Shown: in pieces, positions 19,008-19,671 of the stretch | Position numbering within the stretch: the first letter of the stretch is position 1 | Layout of the letters: each line of letters opens with the position of its first letter | DNA from: Thoreauomyces humboldtii | Taxonomy: Eukaryota > Chytridiomycota > Chytridiomycetes > Spizellomycetales > Powellomycetaceae | Direction: 5' to 3' | NCBI GenBank assembly: GCA_027596035.1 | Contig: JADGJA010000403.1 | Location: forward strand, 1 to 19,671 | Length of the DNA stretch: 19,671 nucleotides | Program-made: the position numbers and the translations under genes | Notes under the pieces: model-generated | Database searches by the model: none | The model's input: only the letters and a program-made list of their open reading frames with translations | What the model was told of the DNA's origin: nothing

Positions 19008-19450
19008 CGAAACGGATGTATACGGATCACGGATTCTCTGCTCTCACGGCATTCCCCGCCTTTAAGCGCCAGGCTAGATGGAGGGAGCCGGATCGATCTG
19101 CCTCTGTCACATGATCGTAGTTCATCGTACACAAGTACATGTGATCATCGCATGCAGAGTACGAATCATAGCTTTGCTGCGTTACCCGCTTTCAGGCGTT
19201 GTCGGTACACAATAGTCTCACTTGAGGGTCCGTCGTCTTCCCGTCCGCCCCTGCCGAAAGATTTTTACAAGATGTGCACGTCACTATTAACCGGTACCTC
19301 TTTCCTGCCGCCTGCGCCCTGCACACAGATTGGACAGCCGCGCCGATGCCGCCGCAGTGACCCGCATGACCCTCCTAGTCCACAGGGCGTTCGAAGTTAC
19401 CGGTCCAAGTATTTTAGTTCTGGCAGGTTGCTTGCATGCTACTGAGAATG

Positions 19451-19459
19451 TATATAAAG
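19451..19459 (+). promoter_or_regulatory. TATA box, right-edge gene
   Basis: TATATAAAG lies 97-105 bp before the ATG at 19556, a normal spacing that leaves room for a leader of about 60-70 nt. It supports a real gene start at 19556. Confidence 0.6.
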
Positions 19460-19555
19460 TAAATAGCGAGGGCCAGTCTCAGAGCGAGATCCAGTCAACC
19501 CACCTACGCACTGCCTTCATCATCCACTGAGCCCACCATCGAGGTCCGAGCCGCC

Positions 19556-19671
19556 ATGCCGCAGCAAAGTGTAGAGCCACCAAGCCTCGTCAGATGCTCC
19601 ACGTACGACCAGTTCGCGAATGAAGCCCAAGGAGGAATTCCCTCCCTCCTCCCCCCCCCCCCGGGGGGGGG
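19556..19671 (+). CDS. Unknown protein, 5' end only
   Basis: The ATG at 19556 sits in a near-ideal context (gccgccATG) downstream of a TATA box and a C-rich leader without other ATGs. The frame stays open to the window edge and begins MPQQSVEPPSLVRCSTYDQF, then runs into Pro and Gly codons within the C12G9 run. Too little is present to name a family. The Pro/Gly end may be an assembly artefact, because the homopolymers fall exactly at the edge. Confidence 0.5.
   Translation, partial: MPQQSVEPPSLVRCSTYDQFANEAQGGIPSLLPPPPGG
19651..19671. repeat. C12G9 palindromic homopolymer at the right edge
   Basis: Twelve C are followed by nine G to the last base, a self-complementary run able to form a hairpin. 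It coincides with the end of the window, which suggests a sequencing or assembly stop. Confidence 0.85.

Larger units (their letters stand above)
18590..19555. promoter_or_regulatory. Divergent intergenic region, membrane-protein gene / right-edge gene
   Basis: These 966 bp hold promoters for both flanking genes. They include two exact 12-bp tandem duplications (18739-18762 and 18984-19007), a TCACATG...CATGTGA inverted pair (19107-19113 and 19138-19144), and TATATAAAG at 19451-19459. No coding frame with recognisable features is seen. Confidence 0.45.

Noticed and set aside
1..19671. tRNA genes, CRISPR arrays, insertion sequences, retroelements, secondary-metabolite cluster
   Set aside because: No tRNA-like cloverleaf with a GGTTCGA arm, no spaced repeats, no transposase or polymerase domains, and no biosynthetic genes were seen by eye on either strand.

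Overview
The window is nuclear DNA of a fungus, most likely a basidiomycete. Nine protein-coding genes sit close together on both strands. Most are split by short GT-AG introns; those I could place are 60 to 110 nt long, and many carry a CTGAC or CTAAC branch-site-like motif. The homologues are typical fungal nuclear genes: Ytp1, Itc1, a SERF/4F5 protein, a PH-FYVE protein and a small SET protein. GC content and third-position GC are high. I see no bacterial operons, tRNAs, CRISPR arrays, transposons or viral genes. The order or genus cannot be fixed from this sequence.

Layout. 1-944 (-): a CBS-domain protein whose 3' part leaves the window or begins an intron at its left edge. 1334-2820 (+): Ytp1-type multi-helix membrane protein with cytochrome b561-like histidines. 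3745-7491 (+): a WAC/DDT/WHIM subunit of an ISWI chromatin remodeller (Itc1-like), with a His/Pro-rich N-terminal insertion. 7845-9588 (-): HtrA-family serine protease with a mitochondrial-type N terminus, membrane anchor and one PDZ domain. 9678-11494 (+): Phafin-like PH-FYVE protein, only 89 bp from the divergent HtrA start if its first ATG is used. 11764-12145 (-): a 60-residue SERF/4F5 protein with a 7-nt first coding exon. 12533-13268 (-): a 160-residue stand-alone SET protein in four exons. 14021-16870 (+): an oligopeptidase B-like S9 serine peptidase in eight exons. 16995-18589 (-): a membrane protein I do not recognise, in four exons. 19556-end (+): the start of one more gene, cut by a C12G9 run at the right edge.

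How the genes relate. They do not form a pathway or an obvious cluster; this looks like ordinary housekeeping sequence with alternating orientations. Two unrelated serine peptidases (HtrA and oligopeptidase B) both have N termini that look mitochondrial, and oligopeptidase B may have two start sites. The points most worth a second look are the oligopeptidase B start, its 60-nt stop-free intron, the poly-A 3' splice site of the SERF gene, the short HtrA/FYVE spacer, the unrecognised membrane protein with a repeated tail motif, and the ATC-repeat intron of that gene. I found no convincing new multi-gene system.
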